From: Nakaseomyces glabratus
Taxonomy: Eukaryota > Ascomycota > Saccharomycetes > Saccharomycetales > Saccharomycetaceae
DNA: 64,000 bases
NCBI RefSeq assembly: GCF_010111755.1
Contig: NC_088957.1
Coordinates: 806,001 to 870,000 of the forward strand
Direction of reading: 5' to 3'
The translations under genes were made by a program, and so were the position numbers. This document shows positions 19,524 through 30,390 of the stretch, one piece after another (the first letter of the stretch is position 1; the number at the start of each line of letters is the position of its first letter). Under the pieces are notes generated by a model, which did not search any database, was not told the origin of the DNA, and saw only the letters and a list, made by a program, of their open reading frames with translations.

Positions 19524-21275
19524 TTATCTGCTTTCTTCGGCTTTTCCTTCGGCCTCAGCCTTCTCATTTGCCACAGATAATGCAAATGCTCTGCTAGCAT
19601 CTTCTTTCCTCTTTCTCTTGAGAGTAATTTCACGACCATTCTTCAACAAGTAGAATAAAGGACAAGCCGACAGAGCTGTTAGAGCACCCAAAAATGTAAA
19701 AACACCACCATAGGTCATACTGGTAGCCATTTTACTCAAACAGCCGATAAACAAAGCAGATAGCAAACATCTGAATAAGTTCAGACATCCTGTTGCAGTT
19801 GATGTCTTTGAAGGGAAAATATCAACAATGAGTGTTGTAGAGAAAGTCAAGATACAATTAGAAAACAACGACGCAAACCCACTCATTACCAATACTGAAG
19901 CAAGAGGTGCCTTAACATCGATGCACCATCCAAATGCGACAAATCCACTACTACTCAATAACAGAGTAACGAAAGCAGCGTGAAGCCTAGTTTGTACCAG
20001 GTTAAAGACATACTTTGGATCATTATTAATAATGTTTTGAACTTCCTCTCTACTGTAGCCATTTTCTTTCACTAAAATTTCTTCTTGTTCCTTTAGCCAA
20101 ACTTTGTGTTTAGCGAATCTCCTTCTGTAACTCCAATTCAAGTATCTACCAGAGGTCACGATACTTATCAAAGTACAAATACCAGTTGGTAAATAACATA
20201 GACCAATCTTGGCAACTGATAAATGATAGTTTTTACTTAAAACTGTTGACAAAGCTGTTTGATGAGTAGACCACGTAGCAAATTGAATACCAGCAGTAAC
20301 CAACAAAATACTAATCTCTTTGACTTTCAAAATTGAAAGAGGTGCCAAAAGGCTAAGTTGTGTGCGTGGTTCTAGTGTTTCATACTCTGGATCGTCTAAG
20401 TGCAATTTCCTACGTATTAGAGGAAACATGAGTAGAGGAGCCCTGTTAAGATAGTTACGAGGAGTAACTGATCCGTTGCCGACAATGGTTCTCTTGGTTT
20501 CCGGTAGCATAATTATTGAAAAGACCAAGCATACACCCGAGCCTATAGCTAAAAACCAAAAGATAGATCTCCATCCCCACCTTGAAGACAAACCGGCACC
20601 AATTAGAGCACCAAACGCACTACCTAAAACTTGGAAACCCGATATGTATCCGACATACCCCCCTCTTTCGGCCCTGGTCGTCACATCTCCAATAATACCA
20701 CTATTGATGGCAATGACAGGAGAGATACCAGCTGCCTGTAGACACCTCAGCACAACAATCTGTGCGTAGGTTTGGGCACAGGCTAAACCAATGCATGCAC
20801 CAAAGTAAACTGTCACAGCAAACAGAACTACAGGTCTCCGACCCAAGGAATCGGCTAGTCCACCCATAAGAGTTGGCGCAATACCTTGGAAAATAAAGTA
20901 AACAACCACAGTTATGTTCACTAATTCTTCAGTAATGTGGAACTGTTTCTCAATAACACTTAGCACTGGGTAGTAAATAGCGCCTGCCATTGTTGAAAAT
21001 AAACCCGTGTAAGCACATTGCAAAACCAGAGCCATCTTATATTTAGCGTCAAACCTCGAATAAGGTGGCGCATTTGCGATATCAGGCTCTGTCTGGTTGG
21101 ACCTGGTTCTGTAAATAGGTTCTTTGACAGCCTCGTCCTCATTCGTCTTGATCATTTTATCATTGTCTTCACTGTCAACTTCAGATAGATCAGGACCATC
21201 ATACTTCTCAACCGCATGCGACCGTTGATCATAGTCCGATATGAAACTATGCAGTGATTGCTGATCCTCCATCAT
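19524..21275 (-). CDS. QDR2: Multidrug/H+ antiporter of the DHA1 family (Qdr type)
   Basis: Encodes 583 aa with 12 predicted membrane segments in two halves joined by a long cytosolic loop, the DHA1 topology of the major facilitator superfamily. Qdr proteins export quinidine, imidazole antifungals and other cations across the plasma membrane in exchange for protons. The N-terminus (1-75) is hydrophilic and acidic. Motif A of the superfamily is [14 protein letters not shown] near residue 137, and [23 protein letters not shown] holds the antiporter motif C region. It occupies the slot of the tandem QDR1-QDR2 pair (YIL120W-YIL121W), so it is a single-copy co-ortholog. In C. glabrata the QDR2 gene is reported as Pdr1-dependent, and a Pdr1-type element lies upstream at 22116. 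Two adjacent ATGs exist (21275, 21272). Confidence 0.92.
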   Translation of the reverse strand: MMEDQQSLHSFISDYDQRSHAVEKYDGPDLSEVDSEDNDKMIKTNEDEAVKEPIYRTRSNQTEPDIANAPPYSRFDAKYKMALVLQCAYTGLFSTMAGAIYYPVLSVIEKQFHITEELVNITVVVYFIFQGIAPTLMGGLADSLGRRPVVLFAVTVYFGACIGLACAQTYAQIVVLRCLQAAGISPVIAINSGIIGDVTTRAERGGYVGYISGFQVLGSAFGALIGAGLSSRWGWRSIFWFLAIGSGVCLVFSIIMLPETKRTIVGNGSVTPRNYLNRAPLLMFPLIRRKLHLDDPEYETLEPRTQLSLLAPLSILKVKEISILLVTAGIQFATWSTHQTALSTVLSKNYHLSVAKIGLCYLPTGICTLISIVTSGRYLNWSYRRRFAKHKVWLKEQEEILVKENGYSREEVQNIINNDPKYVFNLVQTRLHAAFVTLLLSSSGFVAFGWCIDVKAPLASVLVMSGFASLFSNCILTFSTTLIVDIFPSKTSTATGCLNLFRCLLSALFIGCLSKMATSMTYGGVFTFLGALTALSACPLFYLLKNGREITLKRKRKEDASRAFALSVANEKAEAEGKAEESR

Positions 21276-22084
21276 ATGGCGCGAATATCAAAAGCAAATA
21301 ATCTACTGAAACTCCCTATGATCTTTCAATAAATAGGTATCAATAGGTATTGATGTTTTGAAGTTTGTTCTTTTCTCAGAATATATGTATTGACTATATT
21401 TCTAAGTTCCTAAGCATCTTGGTCTACTAAGTTTATAAGAGGTATCTATCGGCTGAGTAAATCATAAGTCATCGCCAAAGTCTCACACAGTCCTGTAACT
21501 GTCCTTTATATATGTTTTGCATAGCATATAGAGGATAGCATTGACAAAATCGCTATTAGTCCACTTGTGAGCTGTGACAATGTAATGATGGCGTAGGAGT
21601 ATAAGGTATCTTACAACTACGCTATTGCGCCTGCACAACTTTCTACGCTCTTCCGATTTCTTGTTGCTCTTATGTTGAAAAAGGTTTCTTTCTTTTTCGT
21701 TAATTTGTAAGACCCTCGAAAGCATAGCTACAGCGAACTTTAAAAGCTTCGCTTCACAGCTAAAAGCATCGAAAAATTGCTTTTTTCTCAGAGTGCTGTG
21801 TGCTGTGTGCAGTGATTCTTCACAGCACCTTTAGATTGAAAGGGAAGCATAGAATCCCTCAGAGTAGAAGATCCAGATTTCCCCCTGCGAAGCTAATAGA
21901 GTGCGTGGGGTTAGCCCTCCCCATTATTATGCGGGAACCCTTTGTGGAACTTTACAAGAGATCTTCTCGAGGGATTCTTGCATTGTGCGTGTGTGTCTGT
22001 GGTATTGTAATGACAGAAAAACTAAAATAACAGATTCTTTTGTTCTACAGGTTCTGTGGGTGCTATTCTAAGAGCCACGGAGCA

Positions 22085-22117
22085 GAGAATCTTGCTCTGC
22101 AGCTGAGCAAGATTCTC
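22085..22117. promoter_or_regulatory. 13-bp perfect inverted repeat, 7-nt loop
   Basis: GAGAATCTTGCTC (22085-22097) and its exact reverse complement (22105-22117) flank TGCAGCT. It can form a strong hairpin and directly touches the PDRE. It lies about 0.8 kb upstream of the QDR2 ATG and 0.43 kb past the POG1 stop. Confidence 0.6.
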
Positions 22118-22123
22118 CACGGA
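22116..22123. promoter_or_regulatory. Pleiotropic drug response element (PDRE)
   Basis: TCCACGGA fits the Pdr1/Pdr3 consensus TCCRYGSR (reverse strand TCCGTGGA, one of the classical PDRE forms). Located 841 bp upstream of the QDR2 ATG. A seven-of-eight partner, GCCACGGA, is at 22074-22081. Pdr1 control of this transporter family is established knowledge; binding here is inferred. Confidence 0.6.
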
Positions 22124-22548
22124 TATCGTAATCTCCATGGGCCATACTAATGAACCTTTGACGTATTACTCATTGATATTGAGAATATACCATTGTCATG
22201 CCATGAAAACGGTGTATATCTGATTTTGCTGATTGTACCTTCTCCACATATTGCACAGTACTATTCTTGACACCTTAAGGATAGTTGTGGTTCTACCGCG
22301 GCTTGTGTGTTACTCTACGCCGAAAAATCGGGAGTGTGTATTATGTGTCATACCGACTAGGGAGGGGGGCGGGGGGTGCAAGACTCTATTATGAGCGATT
22401 AAGAGTTTTCACCCTCATTCATTGATAATAATAAATAGAACTATAGCATTGGAGTATCGTTATATAACTGTTTGGAGACTACGTATTCACTTATCTGTAC
22501 CTCCAATCCCCAATCCGGGAGACAAAAGGTGAAAGGGGATGCCAAGCC

Positions 22549-24126
22549 CTATGTTGGTGGTGGGTGTTTTGGGGTGTGGATCAGGAAATTAACCTGCCGC
22601 TGCATGTTCATTCGATTTGGTGACCTGCCAGTTGATAGGACCACATTAGCACTCTGCGTCCGTCTGTGGCCTTGTCTCTTTTGACTGGTTGAGGAGCTTA
22701 ACGATGGAGTGGCATCCTGATGCAACGTCTCATTGCCTCTGTACTGATTTCCTAGCATAACCATATTGTCAGAAGTCGCTGGTTGTGGAGTATTAGCCTG
22801 GTATCCCTGCGAACTTGCGACCATGCCATTCATGTGCCCTTGGTTAGGAACCACTGATTGGTAAAACCCCTGATTTCCCGCGGGTATGTATTGTGTTGCC
22901 ATCTGTTGGCCGGGTGGTTGTTGAACCATAACATATGGGCCTCCTCTAACACTGCCATATGTCATATAGTTCGGGTTGTTAACCTGTGATGGCATCACGT
23001 TGGATGCGTTACTTGCACCGTAACTACCAGTATGGTGGCCATCATTACTGCCAGTATCCTTACCTTCATTAGCCGTAGCTGCTTTCATTGTATTGCTGAG
23101 ATTTGATGTCGAATTCGACGTAGAAAGACTAGCACCTAACGAAGTGGAAGATCGTTGTCTTGCACGTCCACTTGGCTCAACTTTCACACCTTCTTGTAGT
23201 TTCACATCTTCGGAATTATTGATATTGCTGTTGGCCAAACTAGGTGGCTGGAAAGTAGCTCTATTCCCTTGAGTGTAGCTCCCTTGGTGCCAGGCTTGAT
23301 TGCCTTGAGGCACATAGTACGTCTGAGGAGTAACCTGTTGATAGGCTTGATGATAAACCATATTCACAGGTTGACCATGGATGTTATAGTTAATATGAGA
23401 ATATTGAGTTTCTGGGACTGTTGGGATCTCCGATTTATATCTCTTATGCCCTCTGGGACTCATTAATCGATTTGGAGAATGTTCTGTACGTTTCAACTGA
23501 ATACTAGAAGAACCAAGTAAATCATGGCTGTCTATAGATTTCGAAGAAATAAGTTCGAGAAGTTTGTTCAGGGTATCATTTGTGAATTTCTCATTACTAA
23601 CAAACTTATCGACTATTAGTTCTAGCTTTTCCAAGTTCTTGGTCTTTAATTTTTCTATCTCTTTCTGCTCCCTCTCTATATGTAGACTGAAAAATCGTTC
23701 CAGCAGTTTATTATCCGCTATGTCTATTCTTGATATATCCTCAATTCCTAAGGATTTCAGCAGATGAACTCGCAGATCATATGACTGAGAATTTAAGTTT
23801 CTATTAGCTTGATTGCCATCCCAGGGTAGATTCGAATTTGTGCTTGTCTCTGCAGTAGTTACGGGCCTGGTAGATGGCTGTGACAGGTCATTTACCGTAT
23901 TACCAAAGCCACCACTTGAAGATGTGTTTGTGGAATTTATGCTGGGTCTTTCTACCGCCACAGGATCTTTAAGCTTTCCTTCAGATGTAGTAGAATCTAC
24001 CTTTGGTGTGTCCGTTTGATGTATATCATCATTTGATTCGACCTTCGGTACTGTTACCCCTTCTTCTGGTTTCTCAGACTCTACCTTATCTTTTTTTTCT
24101 TCTTCAACCAGATGATCCTTTTCCAT
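22549..24126 (-). CDS. POG1: Pog1-like putative transcriptional activator
   Basis: Encodes 525 aa (S. cerevisiae Pog1 about 351). Pog1 is a nuclear protein that promotes recovery from pheromone arrest, possibly through G1 cyclin gene activation. There is no recognisable enzymatic or DNA-binding domain. Features seen: an acidic N-terminus; a helical stretch (about 115-200) with HLLKSLGIEDIS and charged coiled coil; phosphorylation-type SPNRLMSPRGHKRYKSE near 215-232; a Gln/Asn/Pro/Tyr-rich middle; and a basic C-terminal motif KRQGHRRTQSANVV with SPNR, ending TPKHPPPT. The call depends mainly on position between the QDR gene and SIM1 (YIL122W) and the C-terminal motif. The 4 kb upstream of its ATG holds no other gene. 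Confidence 0.72.
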   Translation of the reverse strand: MEKDHLVEEEKKDKVESEKPEEGVTVPKVESNDDIHQTDTPKVDSTTSEGKLKDPVAVERPSINSTNTSSSGGFGNTVNDLSQPSTRPVTTAETSTNSNLPWDGNQANRNLNSQSYDLRVHLLKSLGIEDISRIDIADNKLLERFFSLHIEREQKEIEKLKTKNLEKLELIVDKFVSNEKFTNDTLNKLLELISSKSIDSHDLLGSSSIQLKRTEHSPNRLMSPRGHKRYKSEIPTVPETQYSHINYNIHGQPVNMVYHQAYQQVTPQTYYVPQGNQAWHQGSYTQGNRATFQPPSLANSNINNSEDVKLQEGVKVEPSGRARQRSSTSLGASLSTSNSTSNLSNTMKAATANEGKDTGSNDGHHTGSYGASNASNVMPSQVNNPNYMTYGSVRGGPYVMVQQPPGQQMATQYIPAGNQGFYQSVVPNQGHMNGMVASSQGYQANTPQPATSDNMVMLGNQYRGNETLHQDATPSLSSSTSQKRQGHRRTQSANVVLSTGRSPNRMNMQRQVNFLIHTPKHPPPT

Positions 24127-27100
24127 TTGGTCTAGTAACGTGTATAAAGTCCAGTTCTTTCTCTATTTGAAGCGCCTTACAGTCCTAACTGAGCAATGAA
24201 GCTTTCTGGAAAAAATTAAAAGTTAAAAGCGACTAAAAGAAACAATACTGCCGTTAGATTTCGTTATTACTGTATATTCACAATCCGCAGGCCAGCTCTA
24301 GCTTGTGAAAATGACCGAACAATCTGAGACGCGTGTAGTGTTGATCTCTCTGACGGCCTTCTTATTATGAGGTATACTCTAAATCCCAAGTATATGGAAC
24401 TCACACTTTTCCTATTTATATTTTACGTGAGGTAGTGGATTATCGATATTGGATGAGGGTTTCGTTTCCACTAAATTATCCTTTTTAAACAATGGGAACT
24501 TCAATACAAATACCCCCACACACACGTAAAGCTTTTTATGAAAATCCAAATAGATCAAGCCAATTTAAACAGCCTAGTATTCAAATGTTGCACAAAAATT
24601 CGATGAGGTGATTCGGAAAAGCTGCTTATTTCTTGCGATCAATAGACTGATCGAATTATAGAATCCACGAAACTACTGAAAAAAGCCCGCAGAACGATCA
24701 CCAATATTTGGGCTGAAAGCGAAAAAATTTCAGGCTTTGAATGAACTGGGAGTGTTACACAGAAGCCTTCAAAAAAAATGAAAAATCCAAAAATAAATCA
24801 GAAAATCGATGGGAAACTCTCAGAAAACTGTGCAGGAGGAACGTGGGATAAGGAGAGTAATACTAATTAAAATGTGTAATGTAATGGGGCCTCTTCCGAT
24901 GCGTTCACTGAGGTTTATTAAATTTATTAAATGTAATGGGGACTGTGAAATGGGTTAATCCCTTTTAATATAACTCCTTAGTTAGCGTCAACTTCTCAGG
25001 ATATGTCTTAATACTCTCTGCAATTGATCAAGAAAAATAGGGTTTGGCCAGTATTAAGAGGGATAATACTTTGAATTGCGACCTATTAGGAGCAATTGTT
25101 TGTAAAAACTGTAACGATTTTGATGGGGTGATATGCAGAATGGCGTTTTATCACCTAGGATACAATGGATTGACAACAAAGCTAATTATGCCTTCAACTG
25201 TTAGCCACAATCACAAATATGGTGCTTCCAAATCTTGTTGTCAGCTAGAACCGGTTGTGACAGAGTAAGGAAAATTCCAATGTATACAAATTAGCTAATA
25301 TGCCTTTAAATTCGATCCTAATAATAGTAACGATATCTATGGCTTCTAGAAATGTTTTTGGGCCTCGCAAAATAAAACAAACGAACTCAATCAACGCCTA
25401 TCAAATGGTGCTTCGGAACTATTGAAAATGCCAGTTTATAATGGATTGATATAAAGAAGGTATTAAATCTCTCACTTATATCGAACTGGAGAATATTGTA
25501 TGGTGGGGTATCTTAATATGAGGAGGAAGTATCGACAATTGGCTATACTCTTAGGCCAAGTATACACACAACTTTGGGACAATGACTTGAGTTGTATAAG
25601 AACTTTATCTTATTCAATTAGATCTTCCCTGTAATTACCAGATTCGATTGCGAGTTTGTTACAAACACTATTGAGAATGTTGTAAAAAAAAGAGCTTATT
25701 TGATTAAAAACTATAGCTACAAAATCTTATTGTACCTGAGAGAAGATATCTTGTTTTATAAAAGCTTATGAAAATCACTATAAGAGCAAGAATATATTTT
25801 TGCAAAAGTAAGTCTCCATTTGCCAAAAAAAAAATGTTATTGAAGGTGTCACATAACGTTCACTAAGGAATATGAATATATAAGAAGCGACTTTTCCTTT
25901 TTGTACCAATTACTCCTTATTACTTTATCCTAACAACGAGACAGAGAGCTGTAGTTATACAATTATATTATACAGAAAAATATTTCTCTCCCCAGTTTTA
26001 TAAGTGGTAGGACAAAACTTGTATCAAGTTATCCTCGAGTTAACGGTCCTTTGGTTCTAATCCGTGCACGTAAAAAACTCTGGCTTAGTGGAGTTATCTA
26101 ACAAGCCTTCATCCACGGATAATGGATTCTTGTTGGACTAGAGAAGAGTTAGAGGATTGGATCTTTTTTTTTACATGCTTTTCTTAGAACCAACACCGTT
26201 TGCTGTTCACAGCTAATGTAATACTTTCTAAAGAATATGTAATGCCAACTGCTACTGTAATGAGTCGGACGAAAAATTACACAGTTGCAGGTTTAGTTTC
26301 TACACTTGGTTCATATGCATCCAGACAATGTCAATTAAATATCCTCTTTAGGAATATTGCAACTGACTCTATGATACAGATTCAGTAATACTTTGGAAAA
26401 CGGGTAAAGGACTTAAGAAGAGAGCAAAGCCCACTTCTCAATCAGCCCGTAATGAGATAAGACACTCGAAATTATTCTGAAAAGGGAAGTATATTAAGGA
26501 ATAATGTGCTTTTCTGAAAAACTAGATTGGCCATGGCCAAATAGCCCTGTATCCTCCTGCCCTTCTCAATCACCCACAGAATTACATATAGCAAGGAGTA
26601 ACGTACATAATAAAAAGAAATATCCTCTTCCTAATCAAGTCCTACCGCATTCCTCCAGGATTACTTGATTCCTATTCAAATACACAAGTAAGCATTTCAT
26701 AAAGAAAACTCTGGAGCCTCTAGTACCAAGGACAAATTTCCTAAGTCTAATGAAGTAATCGGTGTAGGATTCATAACGCATTACTTCACTCTGTACAAAC
26801 CTCACCTCCCTTTTCATGTAGATCACTTTCAGCCAACCAGGATCGAGCAGACACGAAAGCTTGGACAAATTACGCAACATGCACAAACGGAAAGTCTTGA
26901 AGAACCCTTACCAAAGTATTCCAATAGTGGGGGAAGCGAGTCAAACTTAATTGAGAAGGACTTCGTACATCCTTTGTTCCTACATTTCTATGACCTTATC
27001 TCATCCTTAACATCGAGTTGGGGGAGGGGAGAAGGTGGGTCGATTGAAACACATACATCAGTCTCGTGCATTTGAGTTATTTCTTACCAGTAATGGTATT

Positions 27101-28261
27101 CGAGAAGACTGGACCATTTAAACTCAAGAGATTCTAGAAGGTTGTACTACTGTGAGGGATTATTTGTTACGGAATTGATTTGGGTTCTCAGATTGTTCCT
27201 TTATAGTAGTGCATCTCGGCACCGCACTAACAGTCAACATATTATATAACTACTAAAAATAATACCTATAATAGTTGTAGATATAATTTTGTGTAACATA
27301 AAGTAAATCAATCCCCCTGGCCCAGGAGGCTTTCTGTATTTCTCGATTTACTCACATCTCATCTTTGTTTTGTTTAGTTTATCCAATGCTTGAAATCATC
27401 ACTAATATAAATACCTCATGTATGAAAAGCCAAATCAAAATTTCTCTTTATTAGTATTTGAAATGATGGATAATACCATCTGTGTTTTCCAAAAAACTGT
27501 GTTCTACGTTATGCTGAAGTTCGTGTCTTATGTCATTGACTAATAACTTGTAAGCGTTTAGAAGTCTCGTTAAATAATTGCATGACGTGTCAACCTGATC
27601 AGCATCTACAACAACGATGCTTTCATAAAATTATAATGTCCATCTGCTTGAATTAATTCCCTTTATTAATGGGAAACTTAAGTGGGCATTTCAGCAAAGC
27701 CAAGGATAATTTATTGTTAACGTGTTATCTTTTTGGTACAATTGAGATATTCTTAGGGTAATGTCTCTCTCGCAGAAATGTACGACATTGTCATCGGAGT
27801 TTAAATGCACATATGGAGTTAATGCAGATATGTACCACTATTACACATGTAGCCTTCGGGAATATATTCATTTCCTTTTATCCCCGATTAATATCTATAA
27901 TCCGAAACTGTCTAATGACCTTTGCGAAGTGGTACGTCAATAGGTAATAAAATGGCACTGATAGTTAGCTCAATTGTGAGATTTGGAAAATAGTTTTGTT
28001 AGCATAAGATTTCCTATGTGATTACCGTGCTCCAGAAATAGTGTAGATGTCGTAGTATTACATTTAGGTCATTTTTATAAACAAAGTGAATATTTAATAT
28101 AGTATGGAATTTCACTACATTTTTATTTGTATTTATCCAAATCTATCCAGTAAAAAGTCATGATGGAATGAAAGTTAAAGTTACACCGAGTTTTCCACTC
28201 GTCTAACCAACCCAGAACCAAAATTATGCAGAGTGTTGTAGAATAATCAATATCCTAAAGT
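24127..28261. other. 4.1 kb region without a convincing gene
   Basis: AT-rich stretch between the POG1 start and the SIM1 stop. The longest frames are 60-83 codons, several begin at TTG, and none resembles a known protein. Seen within it: a 12-nt direct repeat AATGTAATGGGG (24878-24889 and 24930-24941), a Pol III-like cassette (26053-26172), and T- or A-rich runs. No tRNA, centromere or recognisable snRNA. It may be an extended POG1 upstream region or host an unrecognised noncoding RNA. Confidence 0.5.
26053..26172 (+). other. Pol III-like cassette, possible small RNA
   Basis: TGGCTTAGTGG (26081-26091) is an exact match to the A-box consensus. It is followed by a nested fold: AACAAG with CTTGTT enclosing ATCCA with TGGAT, and outer arms AACTCT and AGAGTT. 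A run of 9 T (26164-26172) could terminate Pol III. GGTTCTAATCC (26053-26063) resembles a B box but lies upstream of the A box, which is the wrong order for a tRNA. Identity unknown. Confidence 0.22.
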
Positions 28262-29671
28262 TTAGTAAAGAACAAACTTGGCCGATCCTGAAGTCACGGC
28301 AACAGTACAACCATCAGCGCCACCTGAGTAAACACCATTCTCATAACTACATTGGCCGTTGACCACAGACGAATCATCGGAAGCAACAATTTTAACGTTA
28401 AAGTTCAAAGGAGATCTGTTGTTTGGGTTAGGAATTAAAGACAAATAAGTTATACCATTGGTAGAGCCAGCCCCAAAATTCAATGGAGCCCAGTTGCCGA
28501 CACCTGATCCAGGAGTACCCCAGATACAACCCTGGTCTACACTAACACCAGCATTGTTTACATAGTATTGAGCAGATGTCTTTTTTCCTTGCCATTGGTA
28601 GTAAGTGTCTTGGTCAACTACAGTTAGTGGTAGAGTGGAACCGGCTTCTACAAATGTTGGGATAACCATGTTTTCAGTACCTGGATAATCTGTTCTGCAA
28701 ATAGCAACACCTTGAGAAATGTGAGACTCGACATATGCAGCATTTACACCCCATTCACAGAGGTAGTTAGCAGAAGGATTGGATTTGTACAAAAAGCCAT
28801 TCTTACATAACAAACCACCAACTGATCTACCATCTGCTGGCTGGTTTGATGGCCATTGAGTTTTCGACATGCCCGGCTGGCATGCGTATGAACAGTATGA
28901 GCCTTCTTGACAAGGACCTCCAGTGGAAGTATCACTGTTTTCAATACCAGACCAACCGCCTTGATTGAGCCAATCTAGAGCAATAACACCCTGGCCCGAT
29001 GGGAACTGAGAACAAGGAATAGTGCCATCTTGAAATGGTTGATTAGGACCAGAGAAGGATGCCAAATCACCATAAATGCTACCAGTACCAGCGCTTGAAG
29101 ATCCCGAATTTGTATTAGAACTTGAACCGGAATTGCTAGTCGCAGCATTGGATGGAGTAGATGATGGAGATGTGGGTACTTGAGCAGATTGAGGTGCTGC
29201 AGGTACTTCACTGCTGTAGGCATTAGATTGTTGGTCATTTCCAGCAGGTTGAGCAGCTGCTTGTTGATCATTAGGTTGATTTTGCTGTTGTTGCTGTTCC
29301 TGGTTTGCATTATATTGACTGGAGCTAGATGGAGGTGTCTCGGGCTGTAAAGTTGATGTTTGCCCTTGAGCATAATCGGTCGTAGTTGGCTGGACAGCCT
29401 CTTGAGCAGGGGAGCCGGCAGCAGCAACATTGCCCTGGACTTCGTCTTCTTTTAGCAAATCATTAGCAGCATTGTTTTGTTGTTCTGCATCATGAGCAAC
29501 TGTGACAGTAGCATATACATATTCCACTGTGACAGCTCTCTTACGTTGATGTTGGTGGGAAACATCTTTTTTTGAATGTTCTTTATATCTATCGAACTGT
29601 GGTAGTGCCTCCACTAAGCTGGTTGCTAGCGTGAAACCTAATGCACAGGATTTAGCAGTGGGAAGTCTCAT
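28262..29671 (-). CDS. SIM1: SUN-family secreted cell wall protein Sim1
   Basis: Encodes 469 aa (S. cerevisiae Sim1 about 475). SUN proteins are secreted, wall-associated and beta-glucan related; they act in septation and wall remodelling. Visible: an N-terminal hydrophobic signal sequence (about 1-22), a Lys-Arg site (QRKR, about 42-45) suited to Kex2 cleavage, then a Ser/Thr/Gln/Asn-rich linker (about 85-200). The C-terminal SUN domain (about 205-469) has the conserved cysteines and motifs [35 protein letters not shown] and [12 protein letters not shown]. Sim1, Uth1, Nca3 and Sun4 share this domain; the choice of Sim1 follows synteny (YIL123W between POG1 and AYR1). Confidence 0.93.
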   Translation of the reverse strand: MRLPTAKSCALGFTLATSLVEALPQFDRYKEHSKKDVSHQHQRKRAVTVEYVYATVTVAHDAEQQNNAANDLLKEDEVQGNVAAAGSPAQEAVQPTTTDYAQGQTSTLQPETPPSSSSQYNANQEQQQQQNQPNDQQAAAQPAGNDQQSNAYSSEVPAAPQSAQVPTSPSSTPSNAATSNSGSSSNTNSGSSSAGTGSIYGDLASFSGPNQPFQDGTIPCSQFPSGQGVIALDWLNQGGWSGIENSDTSTGGPCQEGSYCSYACQPGMSKTQWPSNQPADGRSVGGLLCKNGFLYKSNPSANYLCEWGVNAAYVESHISQGVAICRTDYPGTENMVIPTFVEAGSTLPLTVVDQDTYYQWQGKKTSAQYYVNNAGVSVDQGCIWGTPGSGVGNWAPLNFGAGSTNGITYLSLIPNPNNRSPLNFNVKIVASDDSSVVNGQCSYENGVYSGGADGCTVAVTSGSAKFVLY

Positions 29672-30390
29672 TGTCTATACTAGTTGTGTGATGTTTGAAA
29701 TCTTATGCTTGATTTTCGTTCTACCACAACACAAGTAAAGAAGATATGGTATGTCTTAGGTTGTAAGACCATCTATATGTTTATATATAACCATATAAGA
29801 ACAGCATATATGCGATCACCATCATATTTATTCTTGAATCATGACTGTCACAATTTCACCAACCAATTTGGATCGCGATTCGCCAATATCAAAGATCTTA
29901 CAATAGACTGTATTAACTCATTAATAGGCAATATGGAATGGTGACATTATGAACATCACAATACTGTGCAGTTAAATCAAATACATTCACTAACAACTAC
30001 GCGAATTGCCCTTTTAATCACCAAATGTTGCCAAATTTTATGAACATTTGGTGATTATTTCACCAAAAATCGCTTTGTGAAATTTCAACTTCGAAAAACT
30101 TGAAATTCGATGACTTTACCCTTTTGGGTATAGAGATTGGTCACGAAAAGACCATGTAGTCGATCAGCATTATTATTCAGTCTTGCTACCTGACTGAAAA
30201 GCTATTAATTGGTGAGTTGATATTGGCGTTGATGTGTGTTTTAAATCTTTTGCTGGTACAACACAAGACAGCTATTTTCCTTTGTGTAGAATGAACTTGA
30301 TTCAGTGAAATATGTGTCCAGTCCGATAGCACATGGTGCCTACAAAATGTACTTGTATTTTAGTTTTTAGTTGAATATAGACTTATTTAT
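29672..30390. promoter_or_regulatory. SIM1 promoter and AYR1 3' region
   Basis: 719 bp. The ORF-like frame at 29705-29944 has no known relative. The notable content is a cluster of inverted repeats at 30016-30130. Confidence 0.45.
30016..30067. promoter_or_regulatory. 14-bp inverted repeat and alternating TCACCAAA sites
   Basis: AATCACCAAATGTT (30016-30029) and its exact reverse complement (30043-30056) are separated by 13 nt. A third copy of the core, TCACCAAA (30060-30067), follows, so the octamer appears three times in alternating orientation. A further small dyad, AATTTCAA/TTGAAATT, lies at 30081-30107 and TACCC-TTTT-GGGTA at 30117-30130. Located 345-460 bp upstream of SIM1. Protein-binding role is inferred. 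Confidence 0.5.

Larger units (their letters stand above)
21276..22548. promoter_or_regulatory. QDR2 promoter and POG1 3' region
   Basis: 1.27 kb. Contains a perfect 13-bp inverted repeat (22085-22117), a PDRE (22116-22123), a near-PDRE, and a G-rich run (22360-22378). GT-rich repeats (TGCTGTGTGC, about 21794-21812) also occur. No coding frame of note. Confidence 0.5.

Noticed and set aside
22040..22070. TCTGTGGGTGCT resembling part of the C. glabrata telomere repeat, as a hint of telomerase RNA or interstitial telomere DNA.
   Set aside because: Only a partial single match; no template-length copy is present on either strand.
22360..22378. G-rich run as a G-quadruplex.
   Set aside because: Only three separated G tracts (3, 6, 6), so a standard four-tract fold is doubtful.
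25044..25268. Short frames in the POG1-SIM1 spacer (25044-25268, 26200-26388, 26635-26886, 27761-27943).
   Set aside because: Short, several without ATG, no recognisable motif and no common strand or codon bias.
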